From positions 4,460,001 through 4,524,000 of the forward strand of contig NZ_AP019807.1 of the NCBI RefSeq assembly GCF_007183175.1: 64,000 bases of DNA, read 5' to 3'. This document shows positions 7,196 to 16,756 of the stretch, in pieces. A model generated the notes under the pieces. The model saw only the letters and a program-made list of their open reading frames with translations, ran no database searches and was not told the origin of the DNA. Both the position numbers and the translations under genes were made by a program. This stretch comes from Microbulbifer sp. GL-2 (GTDB taxonomy: Bacteria > Pseudomonadota > Gammaproteobacteria > Pseudomonadales > Cellvibrionaceae). How positions within the stretch are numbered: the stretch's first letter is position 1; the number at the start of each line of letters is the position of its first letter.

Positions 7196-9880
7196 TTATT
7201 TCTTTGCAGCCACTTTTTTGCCCACGGGCTTACGCTTTGCCGCGGTAGCCCTGGTGCTGGTTTCAACCTGCCAGCTGCCACTACGATAGAACGCTTTCCA
7301 GCCGGTAGCTTTGCCTTCCTCCTCGGACTGGACATATTGCTCCTGGGTCTTTCGGCTAAAGCGAATTACTGTATCTCTTCCTTGGTCATCCTCCACCGGC
7401 GCCGAGAACAGAAAGCTGTATTTGGGGTCGATCTCACTCTTGTGAGGGAGCAATTCCTTCACAAGAGGTGCACGGGTTTCGCGGTTTTTGGGGAACTGGC
7501 TAGCAGCCAGGAACAGGCCCGAGGCTCCATCGCGTAATATGTAGTGATCTTCCACTTTCAAACATGCCAATTCAGGCATTGGTACCGGGTCCATCTTCGG
7601 CGGGGCAGGCTGGCCGTTTTTTAAAAGCTTGCGAGTATTTTTGCAGGCTTCATTGGTACAGCCAAAGTACTTCCCAAAGCGACCAGACTTGAGCTGCATA
7701 TCACTGCCGCACTTGTCACACTCAATAATCGGGCCGTCATAGCCCTTGATTTTGAAAGTGCCCTGCTCTACTTCATATCCACTGCAATCCGGATTGTTGC
7801 CACAGATATGAAGTTTGCGGTGTTCATCAACCAGATAGCTATCCATCGCCGTACCACATTTGGCACAGCGGCGCTTTTCACGCAGTAATCGGGATTCCGC
7901 CTCTTCGTCCTTGTCCGCATCGACCGCTTCATCGCCGGAAACCAAATTCATGGTATTGGTGCAGCGTTCCTTTGGCGGCAGCGCATAACCTGAGCAACCT
8001 AGGAACACGCCGGTGGAACCGGTGCGAATCTGCATATGGCGTCCACACTTGGAACACTCAATATCTGTATCCGTCGGGGTATTGCGACGCATGCCGGCGT
8101 CACTGGACTGCGCTTTTTCCAGGCGAGAGGAAAAGTCCTGGTAAAACTCATCGAGCAGCTGCTTCCAGCCTTTGTCACCATCGGCCACCGCGTCCAGGGA
8201 TTCCTCCAGGTTTGCGGTAAAGCCATAGTCCATCAGATTCTTGAAGCTCTCGCTTAGGCGGTCGGTAACAATGTCACCCATTTTTTCCGCATAGAAGCGA
8301 CGATTTTCCAGGCGCACATATCCGCGGTCCTGGATGGTAGAAATAATCGAGGCATAAGTGGAGGGGCGGCCAATACCGCGCTTTTCCAGCTCTTTAACCA
8401 GCGCCGCTTCACTAAAACGTGCTGGTGGCTTGGTGAAGTGCTGTTTTGGATCCAGCTTCTCCAAAGCCAGTTTATCTCCGACTTTTACGTCGGGCAGTAA
8501 CAGGTCTTCATCTTTCTTGCCCGTTGGAGGCGCCACCTTGAGGAAACCATCAAAGCGGATTACTCGACCTCGAGCACGAAGTTCAAACTCACCGGCAGTC
8601 ACAACAATTGAAGTGGAGGTGAACTGAGCCGGTGTCATTTGGCAGGCCACAAATTGCTGCCAGATTAGGTTGTAGAGTCGCTCTGCGTCCCTCTCTACTC
8701 CGGATAGCATATTCGGTGCAATACGCACATCCGAAGGGCGAATTGCTTCGTGAGCCTCCTGCGCACCCTCTTTACTGCTGTAGCTGTTTGGCGTTTCCGG
8801 CAAGTATTTATCGCCGTAATTTTCGCCAATATATTCACGCGCCGATTCCACCGCCTCTTTACTGAGGTTGGTGGAGTCGGTACGCATGTAAGTAATATGG
8901 CCCGCTTCATACAGACGCTGAGCTAGGGTCATGGTTTTTTTAACACTGAAGCCCAGGCGGTTACTGGCAGCTTGTTGCAGTGTCGAGGTTATAAAGGGAG
9001 CACCGGGTTTGGAGTTGGTCGGCTTGTCGTCGCGGCCACTGACAACAAAATCACAGGATTGCAACTTTTGGGTAGCACTGCTCGCATCCTCCTCATTGGT
9101 GGGGCGGAATGCCTCACCAGCCTGCTTTTTCACCTCAAGGCGTAACTTATTTGCTTTCTTCGTAGCCGTGTCAGCAAAGAGGGTCCAGTATTCTTCCGGA
9201 ATAAACGCGCGGATTTCACGCTCTCGCTCTACAACCAAACGAACTGCTACAGACTGCACCCGTCCAGCCGAGAGCCCGCGAGCCACTTTCTCCCACAACA
9301 GAGGCGACACCATGTAACCAACGATGCGATCGAGGAAACGACGTGCTTGCTGAGCGTTAACCCGGTTGATATTCAGGCGTCCGGGATCCTTAAACGCTTC
9401 CTGGATCGCCGACTTGGTGATTTCGTTAAATACCACACGGCGATAGCGATCATCGTTTCCGCCAATCGCCTCCCGCAAGTGCCAGGCAATCGCCTCTCCC
9501 TCACGGTCCAAGTCCGTTGCGAGATAGATGTGATCGGCATTCTCCGCAAGCTTCTGCAGCTCACTGACTACCTTTTCCTTGCCCGGCAGAATCTCGTAGT
9601 GCGCCTGCCAACCGTGATCTGGATCAATACCCATGCGCTTGATGAGCTGTTCACGGTTTTTCTTGCGCTTGTAAACCTCTTTTGCCTCGGGAGATAACTT
9701 GCGGGTTTCAGCCGCACGCCGTGCACGCTCCTTTGCATCAACAGGTTGCTTGTTGCCACCACCAGTTGGCAAATCGCGAATATGACCGACACTGGACTTC
9801 ACAACAAAGTCCTTGCCGAGATACTTATTGATCGTTTTCGCCTTGGCCGGTGATTCGACGATGACCAGTGATTTACCCAT
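7196..9880 (-). CDS. topA: DNA topoisomerase I
   Basis: Type IA topoisomerase, 894 residues, which relaxes negative supercoils. The N-terminal TOPRIM domain begins with SLVIVESPAKAKTI and includes the metal motif DLDRE at 123-127. The active-site tyrosine is Tyr331 in ITYMRTDSTN. The C-terminal third carries three four-cysteine zinc-ribbon modules (CSKC...C, CAKC...C, CDKC...C) and then a further DNA-binding part that ends in a lysine-rich tail. This matches the long form found in Pseudomonas and E. coli. Two small genes follow on the same strand. Confidence 0.98.
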   Translation of the reverse strand: MGKSLVIVESPAKAKTINKYLGKDFVVKSSVGHIRDLPTGGGNKQPVDAKERARRAAETRKLSPEAKEVYKRKKNREQLIKRMGIDPDHGWQAHYEILPGKEKVVSELQKLAENADHIYLATDLDREGEAIAWHLREAIGGNDDRYRRVVFNEITKSAIQEAFKDPGRLNINRVNAQQARRFLDRIVGYMVSPLLWEKVARGLSAGRVQSVAVRLVVEREREIRAFIPEEYWTLFADTATKKANKLRLEVKKQAGEAFRPTNEEDASSATQKLQSCDFVVSGRDDKPTNSKPGAPFITSTLQQAASNRLGFSVKKTMTLAQRLYEAGHITYMRTDSTNLSKEAVESAREYIGENYGDKYLPETPNSYSSKEGAQEAHEAIRPSDVRIAPNMLSGVERDAERLYNLIWQQFVACQMTPAQFTSTSIVVTAGEFELRARGRVIRFDGFLKVAPPTGKKDEDLLLPDVKVGDKLALEKLDPKQHFTKPPARFSEAALVKELEKRGIGRPSTYASIISTIQDRGYVRLENRRFYAEKMGDIVTDRLSESFKNLMDYGFTANLEESLDAVADGDKGWKQLLDEFYQDFSSRLEKAQSSDAGMRRNTPTDTDIECSKCGRHMQIRTGSTGVFLGCSGYALPPKERCTNTMNLVSGDEAVDADKDEEAESRLLREKRRCAKCGTAMDSYLVDEHRKLHICGNNPDCSGYEVEQGTFKIKGYDGPIIECDKCGSDMQLKSGRFGKYFGCTNEACKNTRKLLKNGQPAPPKMDPVPMPELACLKVEDHYILRDGASGLFLAASQFPKNRETRAPLVKELLPHKSEIDPKYSFLFSAPVEDDQGRDTVIRFSRKTQEQYVQSEEEGKATGWKAFYRSGSWQVETSTRATAAKRKPVGKKVAAKK

Positions 9881-10095
9881 AAGCCCTTGATTTCATAAGA
9901 AAGTTTTACTGCTGTCCGAAGCCTTTCAGGCCCTTTCAGCGGACCTGTGCTGCGCGAATATATAAGCCTCACATCCTGCGCGGTCAAGCAAAGCTGACAA
10001 TTTTCCGTACCAGGTCGCCATATTCCACCCCCAAAACCTGACTATTTAAGCGCCATTGCAAGCGGTTTCCTGCACCACTCAAGGCGGCTGAAGAC

Positions 10096-10620
10096 CTAGT
10101 CCTCCGGGAGCTTTATTGGACTCACTTTACGTATAGCTTCCTCTATAAGGGGTGTATATTCCGCCAAAGTTGCCGAAAGCTGTTCAAAAGCTTTATCACC
10201 GCCATTTTCACTCCATTGCAACCCCAAACCGATATCAGTTGCGATAATCGCACAACAGCCAGAAGGAATTGCATCGAGTAACTGGAGCAAGTATTTCCAT
10301 GCCGGTTTAGGGGCTGCGCGACCATTGCTCCAGTCCCAGCTCCCAGCAAAATTTAATTCATGCACCACTCGTTGACGCTGCAGGGTCCAGCCTATTTGCA
10401 GGCGTTTGCGATCACCCCAACGGTAGTAATAAACAGCAGCTGTGCCCTCACCCTGCACGGGGGGAAGCGCCTGGATTTGCACAGTAATTCCTCCGCGAGC
10501 AGCGCGGCTACGCAGGTCGGCCAAGCGGCTGTCGCGCTGGCTGGGCTTCAACCACATCACCGGTCCCAATACCAGTGCAATGGCAAAACCAATGATAATC
10601 ACCGGCAGCCACTCGGACAT
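10096..10620 (-). CDS. Membrane-anchored protein of unknown function
   Basis: A 174-residue protein with one N-terminal hydrophobic segment (about residues 5-23, LPVIIIGFAIALVLGPVMWL). A basic stretch (RLADLRSRAARGG) follows, then a soluble domain of about 140 residues rich in Trp/Tyr (YYYRWGDRKRLQIGW, SWDWSNGRAAPKPAWKYL). The topology suggests an inner-membrane anchor with a cytoplasmic domain, since positive charges follow the segment. I do not recognise the family. It is divergent from the UspA gene; an ATG at 10620 is preceded by AGGAG (TAAGGAGCTGTT). Confidence 0.75.
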   Translation of the reverse strand: MSEWLPVIIIGFAIALVLGPVMWLKPSQRDSRLADLRSRAARGGITVQIQALPPVQGEGTAAVYYYRWGDRKRLQIGWTLQRQRVVHELNFAGSWDWSNGRAAPKPAWKYLLQLLDAIPSGCCAIIATDIGLGLQWSENGGDKAFEQLSATLAEYTPLIEEAIRKVSPIKLPED

Positions 10621-10668
10621 AACAGCTCCTTACGAGTAGAAATAAATGACTATTGTGCGGTGCCTTGT

Positions 10669-10682
10669 GTGATCTATGTCAA
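10669..10682. promoter_or_regulatory. Candidate FNR/ANR box upstream of the UspA gene
   Basis: GTGAT-CTAT-GTCAA matches 8 of 10 positions of the FNR/ANR consensus TTGAT-N4-ATCAA. A possible -10 element TAGACT lies at 10699-10704, which would put the box about 36 bases upstream of transcription start, close to the class II position. Anaerobic induction of usp genes by ANR is known in Pseudomonas. Confidence 0.5.
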
Positions 10683-10764
10683 TCAGTTTTTTTTACGGTA
10701 GACTGAAAATGTCTGTCGACAGGTGCACCTACTGAGCACACACATGGGACAGGAGAATGAAATT

Positions 10765-11208
10765 ATGGCGAAATACCATCAGATTTTGGTTGGACTAGAT
10801 CTCTCTGAGGAATCCTCTCAAGTACTGGACAAGGCCGCCGCACTGGCCGGGGCCTTTGGAGCTGAGCTAAGTTTGGTCCATGCCATTGAGCCACTGACTT
10901 TCGCCTATGGCGGAGATATCCCGATGGACCTGTCCGAAGTTCAAGACCAGCTCCAGAGTCAGGCCAAGGAGCAGCTGCAGAAAGCGGCCCTTCCACTTAA
11001 TATTCCCGCCGAAAGGCAGCATGTTATCCTGGGGCAACCCTCAACCGAAATTCACCGCCTGGCCAAAGACCTAGAAGCCGATCTAATCGTTATCGGCAGC
11101 CATGGTCGCCGCGGCCTCGCCCTGCTACTCGGCTCTACAGCCAACGGCGTTTTACACGGAGCCAAGTGCGATGTACTTGCGGTTCGCGTTCATATAGAGG
11201 ATGAGTGA
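10765..11208 (+). CDS. Universal stress protein (UspA family, ATP-binding type)
   Basis: A 147-residue single-domain Usp protein. The start at 10765 (MAKYHQILVGLDLS) has ACAGGAGA 8-15 bases upstream and aligns with the family N-terminus; an ATG 14 codons earlier lacks this. The nucleotide-binding pattern G-2x-G-9x-G-S/T is present in GSHGRRGLALLLGST near the C-terminus, so it probably binds ATP, unlike E. coli UspA itself. Usp proteins bind nucleotide and aid survival under stress such as energy shortage. A candidate FNR/ANR box lies upstream. Confidence 0.92.
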   Translation: MAKYHQILVGLDLSEESSQVLDKAAALAGAFGAELSLVHAIEPLTFAYGGDIPMDLSEVQDQLQSQAKEQLQKAALPLNIPAERQHVILGQPSTEIHRLAKDLEADLIVIGSHGRRGLALLLGSTANGVLHGAKCDVLAVRVHIEDE

Positions 11209-11238
11209 GCAGGAACCTGGTTAGGCCGGAATCTTATT

Positions 11239-11270
11239 AGAAAGGGCCGCACAAAGTACGGCGCCTTTCT
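11239..11270. terminator. Shared terminator between the usp gene and uup
   Basis: AGAAAGGGCCG pairs with CGGCGCCTTTCT with one bulged base; the loop is nine bases. It sits between the convergent ends of the usp gene (11208) and uup (11276). Confidence 0.7.
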
Positions 11271-11275
11271 TCCCC

Positions 11276-13147
11276 CTATTTGCCACCACCCTCAAGTTCA
11301 GACCAGCGCTCAAATACAGTCTCCAGTTGAGACTGCTTCTCTGTGAGCAAACTCAAGCGTTCCTGCATCAGGGATTGCTCTTGCTGATAAAAACTGGGAT
11401 CAGCCACCTCTGCCTCTATGGCATTTATTTCCTCCTCAAGCTGCTCAATCAAGGCGGGAAGGCTGTCCAATTCCCTCTGCAACTTATAACTGAGCTTCTT
11501 TGCTTTGCCAGGAGCCTTTTCCCCACCAGCCGATTTTGGGGTCGGTTCGGACACCTTTGGGTTTTTACTTTCCACCTTGTTATCCGCCGCGAAACTTCCC
11601 CCCTGGCGGATAAAGTCACCGTAACCGCCAACGTATTCACGGATACGGCCATTACCTTCAAAAGCCAGGCAAGAATTCACCACATTGTCCAGGAAAGCAC
11701 GATCATGGCTCACTAGCAGCACGGTGCCACTGAACTCCAGCAACAGTTTTTCCAGCAGCTCCAGGGTTTCCACATCCAGATCGTTGGTTGGCTCATCGAG
11801 CACCAGAATATTGGCGGGTTGACTGAATAACTTTGCCAGCAGGGCGCGGTTTCGCTCTCCACCACTGAGGGCGCCAACCTTTGTCCGCGCCTTAACGCCA
11901 CTAAAGAGAAAGTCCGACAGGTACGACATGACGTGGCGGCTTTTACCACCGATGGTTACAGAATCCCGCCCCTCAGCAATGTTGTCCAAGACGGTAAGTT
12001 CGGGATTTAACTGGTCGCGTCGCTGATCAAAATAAGCTACCTGCTGCTTGGTTCCCAAGCGCACGTTACCGGTCTGTGACTGTAAATCCCCCAAGAGCAC
12101 CCGAATCAGGGTGCTCTTACCGACACCGTTGGGGCCGATAAGACCGACCTTATCACCCCGCATCAAAGTAAAGGAGAAATCCCTGATCAGGGGCACCTCA
12201 CCCTGGTAGGCAAAGGTAACGTCTGTTAACTCTGCCACCAGCTTGCCAGATACCTCCCCACTATCGAGTGACATCCGCGCAATTCCCTGCTGGCTTCTAC
12301 GTGCCTCCCGCTGACGCCTGAGCGCCTGCAGAGCGCGAACACGCCCTTCGTTTCGAGTGCGGCGCGCCTTGATGCCCTGACGGATCCAGGTCTCTTCCTG
12401 GGCCAGCTTCTTATCAAACAGCGCTTCGTTGCGCGCCTCTTCTTCAAGAAGCTTTTCCTTTTCCTCTTGGTAACGCTCAAATTGGCAGCGAAATACACGA
12501 AGATAGCCACGATCCAGATCCCAAACTACGCTGGCAAGCCGCTGGGCCAAGGCCCGATCATGACTGACAAACAACAGGGCGCCACGGTAGCTGGCCAGGA
12601 ATCCCTCAAGCCATTCAACCGCAGCAATATCCAGGTGATTGGTGGGCTCGTCGAGTATCAACAGGTCAGGCTCGATGACCAATGCACGGGCGAGAGCTGC
12701 GCGGCGCTGCCAACCGCCAGAAAGGTCGGCCACTCGCTCGTCGGCATTGAGCCCCAAACGATCCAGGACGCTGTCAACACGCGGCAACAGCTCCCAGCCG
12801 TGCTCGGCCTCTATACGTGCCTGTAGTTCGGCTGTGGGGTCGTCACGATAACCAGCCAGCACCGCACCAATTTCACCCAATCCCTTGGCGACATAGCTAT
12901 AAACAGAATCTGTGCAGTCTGCCGGCAACTCCTGTTCGAGGGTCGCCATCACCAAGCCACTGGCGCGGACAATTTCACCACCATCTGGGTCTACCTGCCC
13001 CGCAATCAGACGCAACAGGCTAGACTTTCCCTCTCCATTGCGGCCCACTAGACAAATTCGATCACCGCGTTCAATTTTCGCACTGACATTGTCTGCAAGT
13101 ACTTGGGTCCCGTAGCGAAGACTGACCCCATCCAATAGAAGCAACAT
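11276..13147 (-). CDS. uup: ABC-F ATPase Uup
   Basis: Soluble ABC-F protein of 623 residues with two ATPase domains and no membrane segments. Walker A motifs are GRNGEGKSS (about 36-44) and GPNGVGKST (about 339-347). Each half has an LSGG signature and a DEPTNHLD or DEPTNDLD Walker B region. The C-terminus is a charged coiled-coil (LIEQLEEEINAIEAEV...), the DNA/RNA-binding tail that separates Uup from EttA-like members. ABC-F proteins act at the ribosome; Uup loss in E. coli raises precise transposon excision. It is divergent from slt, as in Pseudomonas (PA3019-PA3020 in my memory). Confidence 0.95.
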   Translation of the reverse strand: MLLLLDGVSLRYGTQVLADNVSAKIERGDRICLVGRNGEGKSSLLRLIAGQVDPDGGEIVRASGLVMATLEQELPADCTDSVYSYVAKGLGEIGAVLAGYRDDPTAELQARIEAEHGWELLPRVDSVLDRLGLNADERVADLSGGWQRRAALARALVIEPDLLILDEPTNHLDIAAVEWLEGFLASYRGALLFVSHDRALAQRLASVVWDLDRGYLRVFRCQFERYQEEKEKLLEEEARNEALFDKKLAQEETWIRQGIKARRTRNEGRVRALQALRRQREARRSQQGIARMSLDSGEVSGKLVAELTDVTFAYQGEVPLIRDFSFTLMRGDKVGLIGPNGVGKSTLIRVLLGDLQSQTGNVRLGTKQQVAYFDQRRDQLNPELTVLDNIAEGRDSVTIGGKSRHVMSYLSDFLFSGVKARTKVGALSGGERNRALLAKLFSQPANILVLDEPTNDLDVETLELLEKLLLEFSGTVLLVSHDRAFLDNVVNSCLAFEGNGRIREYVGGYGDFIRQGGSFAADNKVESKNPKVSEPTPKSAGGEKAPGKAKKLSYKLQRELDSLPALIEQLEEEINAIEAEVADPSFYQQEQSLMQERLSLLTEKQSQLETVFERWSELEGGGK

Positions 13148-13301
13148 AATTAGGCACTACAATTAACAGACCCGGAAAACAAATCCGCTGGTGAGATAAG
13201 CGAAACTGGTACTAGGGGTCCTGTGAAAAACCCGCTATTTTACGCATTTTTATCGTGCCGTCTCGCAAACTTGCGGGTGCACAAATTTTATCGGGGTAAC
13301 T

Positions 13302-15305
13302 GTGATGACGGCTGACTCAAAGAGAATCGCCCTACGCTCCGCACTCCTGCTTATCTGGGCCTGCCTCAGCACCCCCATTAACGCCTCGGTACAAGGCGAG
13401 GAACAGGAACTCAAGCAGCGTCAGGAAGCCTTTGCCAATCAGCGCGAAAAGCTGCGCAGCGCACGGCTTGCCATCAAACATAACGATCAGAGCCAACTGC
13501 AAAAACTGAAGAGCGAGCTAAAAGATTATCCATTAGCCCCATATCTGGATTATTGGGCTATCAGCAGGAAATTGCGTCGCCTGCCCCTGGCGGAAGCCGA
13601 CCGGTTCCTGGCCGAAAATAAAGATAGTGCCATCGGCGACTGGATGCGGATCAGGTTACTCAGGGAGCTGGGACAACAGCGCCAGTTCAATACTTTCCTG
13701 AACTATTATCAGCCCGAGAAACAAAATCGCGCCAGTCTCCGTTGTTATTACGCCGATGCCCTGAATCGTCATGGCGACAAAGAGGATGCGTACCAGCTTG
13801 TAAGTGAGCTTTGGCTAGTGGGACACTCCCAGGCGAAAGAGTGCGATCCGGTATTTGCCCGCTGGATACGCGACGGAGGCCTCACCCAGGGGATGGCCTG
13901 GAAGCGCCATCTGCTCGCTGTTAAAGAGGGCAACCTGGAGCTAGCCACCTATATCGCCAGGAAAATGGAGCCCCCATACAGCGGCAGGGCTGCTTTACTG
14001 CGAAATGTACACAAATCCCCCAAGCAACTGCTCAACCACTCTCGCTTTTTGGGCGCACCAGAACAAAACCGGGACATCATCCTGCATGGTCTACACCGGC
14101 TGGCTCGGGAAGATGCAGCGAAAGCCGAGCAGGCCTGGCAGCGCTATAGTGCCAGTCTTCTGTTCAGCAATGCCGAGCAGGAAAATATGCTGCGTCACCT
14201 GGCTCGCCAATTCGCGCGACAGGACGACATGCCGGGGCTTTTGCGTCTGACAAAGAATCATACTATCCATGACGGACACTCGATCGAATGGTTGGCTCGA
14301 CAGTCCCTTCGCGAACTGGACTGGGAGCAGGTCGCATTCTGGATCGACCGCTTACCGCCAGAAAAGCAGCTGATCGATCGCTGGCTGTATTGGAAAGCAC
14401 GTTCCCTGGATGAGCTTTACGGTAAGGCGCGATCCGAGTCTTCATCTGTTCTATATCGCAAAGCTGCTCAGGAACGCAGCTATTACGGTTTTCTCGCTGC
14501 CGATGCCCTGGGACAAAATTACAGTTTCGTTCACAGACCTGCCCCCATTACTCCCGTGCAAGTACAGCAAATGGCTAAGCGTCCAGGCCTGCAGCGCGCT
14601 CGAGAATTACAGGCCATTGGCGAACTCTTCCACGCACGCCGGGAGTGGAGCTATGCCACCAAGCCAATGAATCATGAGGAACTGCTTGCAGCCGGCAAGG
14701 TAGCCAGTGCCTGGGGCTGGTATCACAAGTCGATACAATCGGTACTTGCGGCCGATTACCTGGATGACCTGGAGCTGCGTTTCCCCTTGGCCTTTGCGGA
14801 TATAGTGCGTGATGTCAGTGCACAGGTTGGACGCCAGAGCACACCACTTGAGCCCTCTATGATTTACGCAGTCGCGCGGCAGGAGAGCCACTTCAGCCAC
14901 GATGCAAAATCCAATTCTGGAGCCTTGGGGTTAATGCAGCTACTTCCCTCCACCGCCCGTGCAACTGCTCGGCGCGCCGGGGTGCGCTACCGCCGCAGTT
15001 GGGACCTATTGAGCCCCAGTACAAATATTGCTTTGGGTAGTTTCTATCTAAGTACCCTACTCAACCGCTTCGACAATAATCGCTTCCTCGCCGCCGCGGC
15101 CTATAATGCGGGGCCGACCCGCGTAGCCAAGTGGTTAAAGGAAACCCGCAAGCGCCTGCCGTACGATGTGTGGATCGAAACAATCCCCTACAAGGAAACC
15201 CGAAATTACGTGCAAAACGTTCTCGCATATACGGTAATTTACGCCTACCGCAGCGGCACTAAGTTGCAGCTTCTGCGGGAGAATGAAGCCGGGAGCAAAC
15301 TTTAA
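13302..15305 (+). CDS. slt: Soluble lytic murein transglycosylase (Slt70 family)
   Basis: Periplasmic enzyme that cleaves peptidoglycan to 1,6-anhydro-muropeptides, the substrates of the recycling pathway that includes NagZ. The 667-residue length fits. A signal peptide (LRSALLLIWACLSTPINAS) starts about ten residues in. It is followed by the alpha-helical U-shaped superhelix (about 40-500). The C-terminal catalytic GH23 domain has Glu528 in VARQESHFSHDAKS, then GALGLMQLLPSTA and the AAAYNAGPTRV motif. Start: GTG at 13302 or the ATG directly after it (13305), both behind GGGGTAAC. The stop codon is directly followed by the stop codon of the opposite-strand gene. Confidence 0.95.
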   Translation: MMTADSKRIALRSALLLIWACLSTPINASVQGEEQELKQRQEAFANQREKLRSARLAIKHNDQSQLQKLKSELKDYPLAPYLDYWAISRKLRRLPLAEADRFLAENKDSAIGDWMRIRLLRELGQQRQFNTFLNYYQPEKQNRASLRCYYADALNRHGDKEDAYQLVSELWLVGHSQAKECDPVFARWIRDGGLTQGMAWKRHLLAVKEGNLELATYIARKMEPPYSGRAALLRNVHKSPKQLLNHSRFLGAPEQNRDIILHGLHRLAREDAAKAEQAWQRYSASLLFSNAEQENMLRHLARQFARQDDMPGLLRLTKNHTIHDGHSIEWLARQSLRELDWEQVAFWIDRLPPEKQLIDRWLYWKARSLDELYGKARSESSSVLYRKAAQERSYYGFLAADALGQNYSFVHRPAPITPVQVQQMAKRPGLQRARELQAIGELFHARREWSYATKPMNHEELLAAGKVASAWGWYHKSIQSVLAADYLDDLELRFPLAFADIVRDVSAQVGRQSTPLEPSMIYAVARQESHFSHDAKSNSGALGLMQLLPSTARATARRAGVRYRRSWDLLSPSTNIALGSFYLSTLLNRFDNNRFLAAAAYNAGPTRVAKWLKETRKRLPYDVWIETIPYKETRNYVQNVLAYTVIYAYRSGTKLQLLRENEAGSKL

Positions 15306-15563
15306 TCAACTTAAACGCTGCGACAGCCACGCATCTAATTGAGCCTGACTAAATGGCCAGGCGCACACATCGCCTGGGTTACCAAGACCAACGACAGGGA
15401 TAGTCAGGCGAAAACGCTCGAACAGGTCATCATTGTCGGCGATATCAACTTCCCGCAACTGCAAACCATATTGCTTGAGCAAGGGCCAAGCTTCCAGTTT
15501 GGCCTTTTCGCAAAGGGTACAGCCCAGAGTGGTGTAAAGAATCAATTCAGAAGGCCGGTTCAT
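15306..15563 (-). CDS. Glutaredoxin-like protein (DUF836/PF05768 type)
   Basis: An 85-residue thioredoxin-fold protein. The N-terminus LILYTTLGCTLCEKAK has a Cys15-x-x-Cys18 redox motif; the cis-proline segment is TIPVVGL. This is the small glutaredoxin-like family found in many gammaproteobacteria, whose electron donor and target are not established. Its ATG overlaps the stop of the upstream FHA gene (TGATG), so it is translationally coupled to it. It meets slt tail to tail with no gap. Confidence 0.88.
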   Translation of the reverse strand: MNRPSELILYTTLGCTLCEKAKLEAWPLLKQYGLQLREVDIADNDDLFERFRLTIPVVGLGNPGDVCAWPFSQAQLDAWLSQRLS

Positions 15564-16426
15564 CAGCCCCCTCCCTGGGTATTCACCCAGTAATAACCTA
15601 CTGCCCCAACCACCAAAAGCAGGACCAGGCCCAGTACTCTGGCATTTGATTTACTGTCGATTACGGCATCCGCCATGCTGTCCTGCAGTTCGCCATCCGG
15701 TGAAACGAAAGATGGCTGGGTAACATCCACACCGGCCGAACTGACTGAAGATAATCCGCCAGCCTTCATCAGCTCCATCTCCGGGAGCGCCGGCCGTACC
15801 GCGGTCCTATCGAGATCATCCGTGGGCCCTACCACTGAGAAACTGAGAGTGTCGAAGCGTAATTCATCGCCGCGCCGCACACGAGATTCAGTAACCCTTC
15901 GATTATTTACATAAGTACCATTTGCCGAGCCAAGGTCAATGACAAACAACAGTCCCTCGCGCACTTCCAGGCGTGCGTGACGCCGCGAGAGATGAGACAG
16001 TGAGAAAGTGATATCGCATTCATCGGAGCGCCCCACTACAGAAGTGTCTTTCAGCGGGAATACTTTTCCCGCAATTGCACGATGATTCGCCCTCAAAGCC
16101 CAGGCTACACCTTTTACCGAAGCGGCTTTAAGTTTGGTTACTTTGGGGTCAATAATTTTTAATGTGCGGGTACCAACTGTAATCTGGTCGTTGAGTTTTA
16201 GCCGACAAGCCGCCTCCACAGGCATGCCATTAACCAGAACCCTGGAGCCTCCAGAAGCATTTCCAAGGGTCAACTGTTCACCTTTCACAGCGATTTTGAG
16301 GTGCAATTTCGCCACAGAGTCATCAGCAATAGAAAGGTCGCAGCCTTGGTCACGCCCAACAGTTACGCCTGGTGAAACCAGCCAAACACCCTGGCCCGGG
16401 TCTTTTACATCACAAAGTTTAAACAT
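15563..16426 (-). CDS. Double FHA-domain membrane protein
   Basis: A 287-residue protein with two forkhead-associated domains. The first (about residues 18-90) is divergent: VTVGRDQGCDLSIADDSVAKLHLKI. The second (about 125-205) keeps the phosphothreonine-binding set GRSDECD, SLSHLSRRHARL and SANGTYVN. A linker and one C-terminal membrane segment (about 264-282, ARVLGLVLLLVVGAVGYYWV) follow, placing the FHA domains in the cytoplasm at the inner membrane. FHA domains read phosphothreonine. The divergent gene pair encodes a Ser/Thr kinase and a PP2C phosphatase, so this is probably their readout partner. Confidence 0.9.
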   Translation of the reverse strand: MFKLCDVKDPGQGVWLVSPGVTVGRDQGCDLSIADDSVAKLHLKIAVKGEQLTLGNASGGSRVLVNGMPVEAACRLKLNDQITVGTRTLKIIDPKVTKLKAASVKGVAWALRANHRAIAGKVFPLKDTSVVGRSDECDITFSLSHLSRRHARLEVREGLLFVIDLGSANGTYVNNRRVTESRVRRGDELRFDTLSFSVVGPTDDLDRTAVRPALPEMELMKAGGLSSVSSAGVDVTQPSFVSPDGELQDSMADAVIDSKSNARVLGLVLLLVVGAVGYYWVNTQGGG

Positions 16427-16756
16427 TGATATCGCCCCTCAGCTCGAAGGAGGTTTAAAAGCAGGCACTATCGTAGCAAGAGGCATTTATAGGCTGCCTG
16501 TAAGCTGCTGTAATGTGCTTTTTATACAAGATTAAAGCAGTTTAACATGGGCAATATCCTTAGCGTGTGATTGGGTTTGCAGCTTACAATGGCTCAAAGG
16601 TCTAGTATTCAGCCATTACAATGATGGCCATTACCGCTGTCACAGGTGTGGTTATATAAAGTACACTTGCAGCGCCACAGGGAAGAGACGGAAAGTCACC
16701 AGGTTGGCCATCACCGTCAAATGAAATGAGAATACATTACAGGTAGTTGCACGCCA
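16427..16756. other. Divergent intergenic region between FHA and PP2C genes
   Basis: 330 bases with no supportable gene. It must hold the promoters of both signalling transcripts. An SD-like GAAGGAGG lies on the plus strand at about 16446 but leads into no gene of useful size. No strong sigma70 promoter or operator could be named. Confidence 0.5.
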
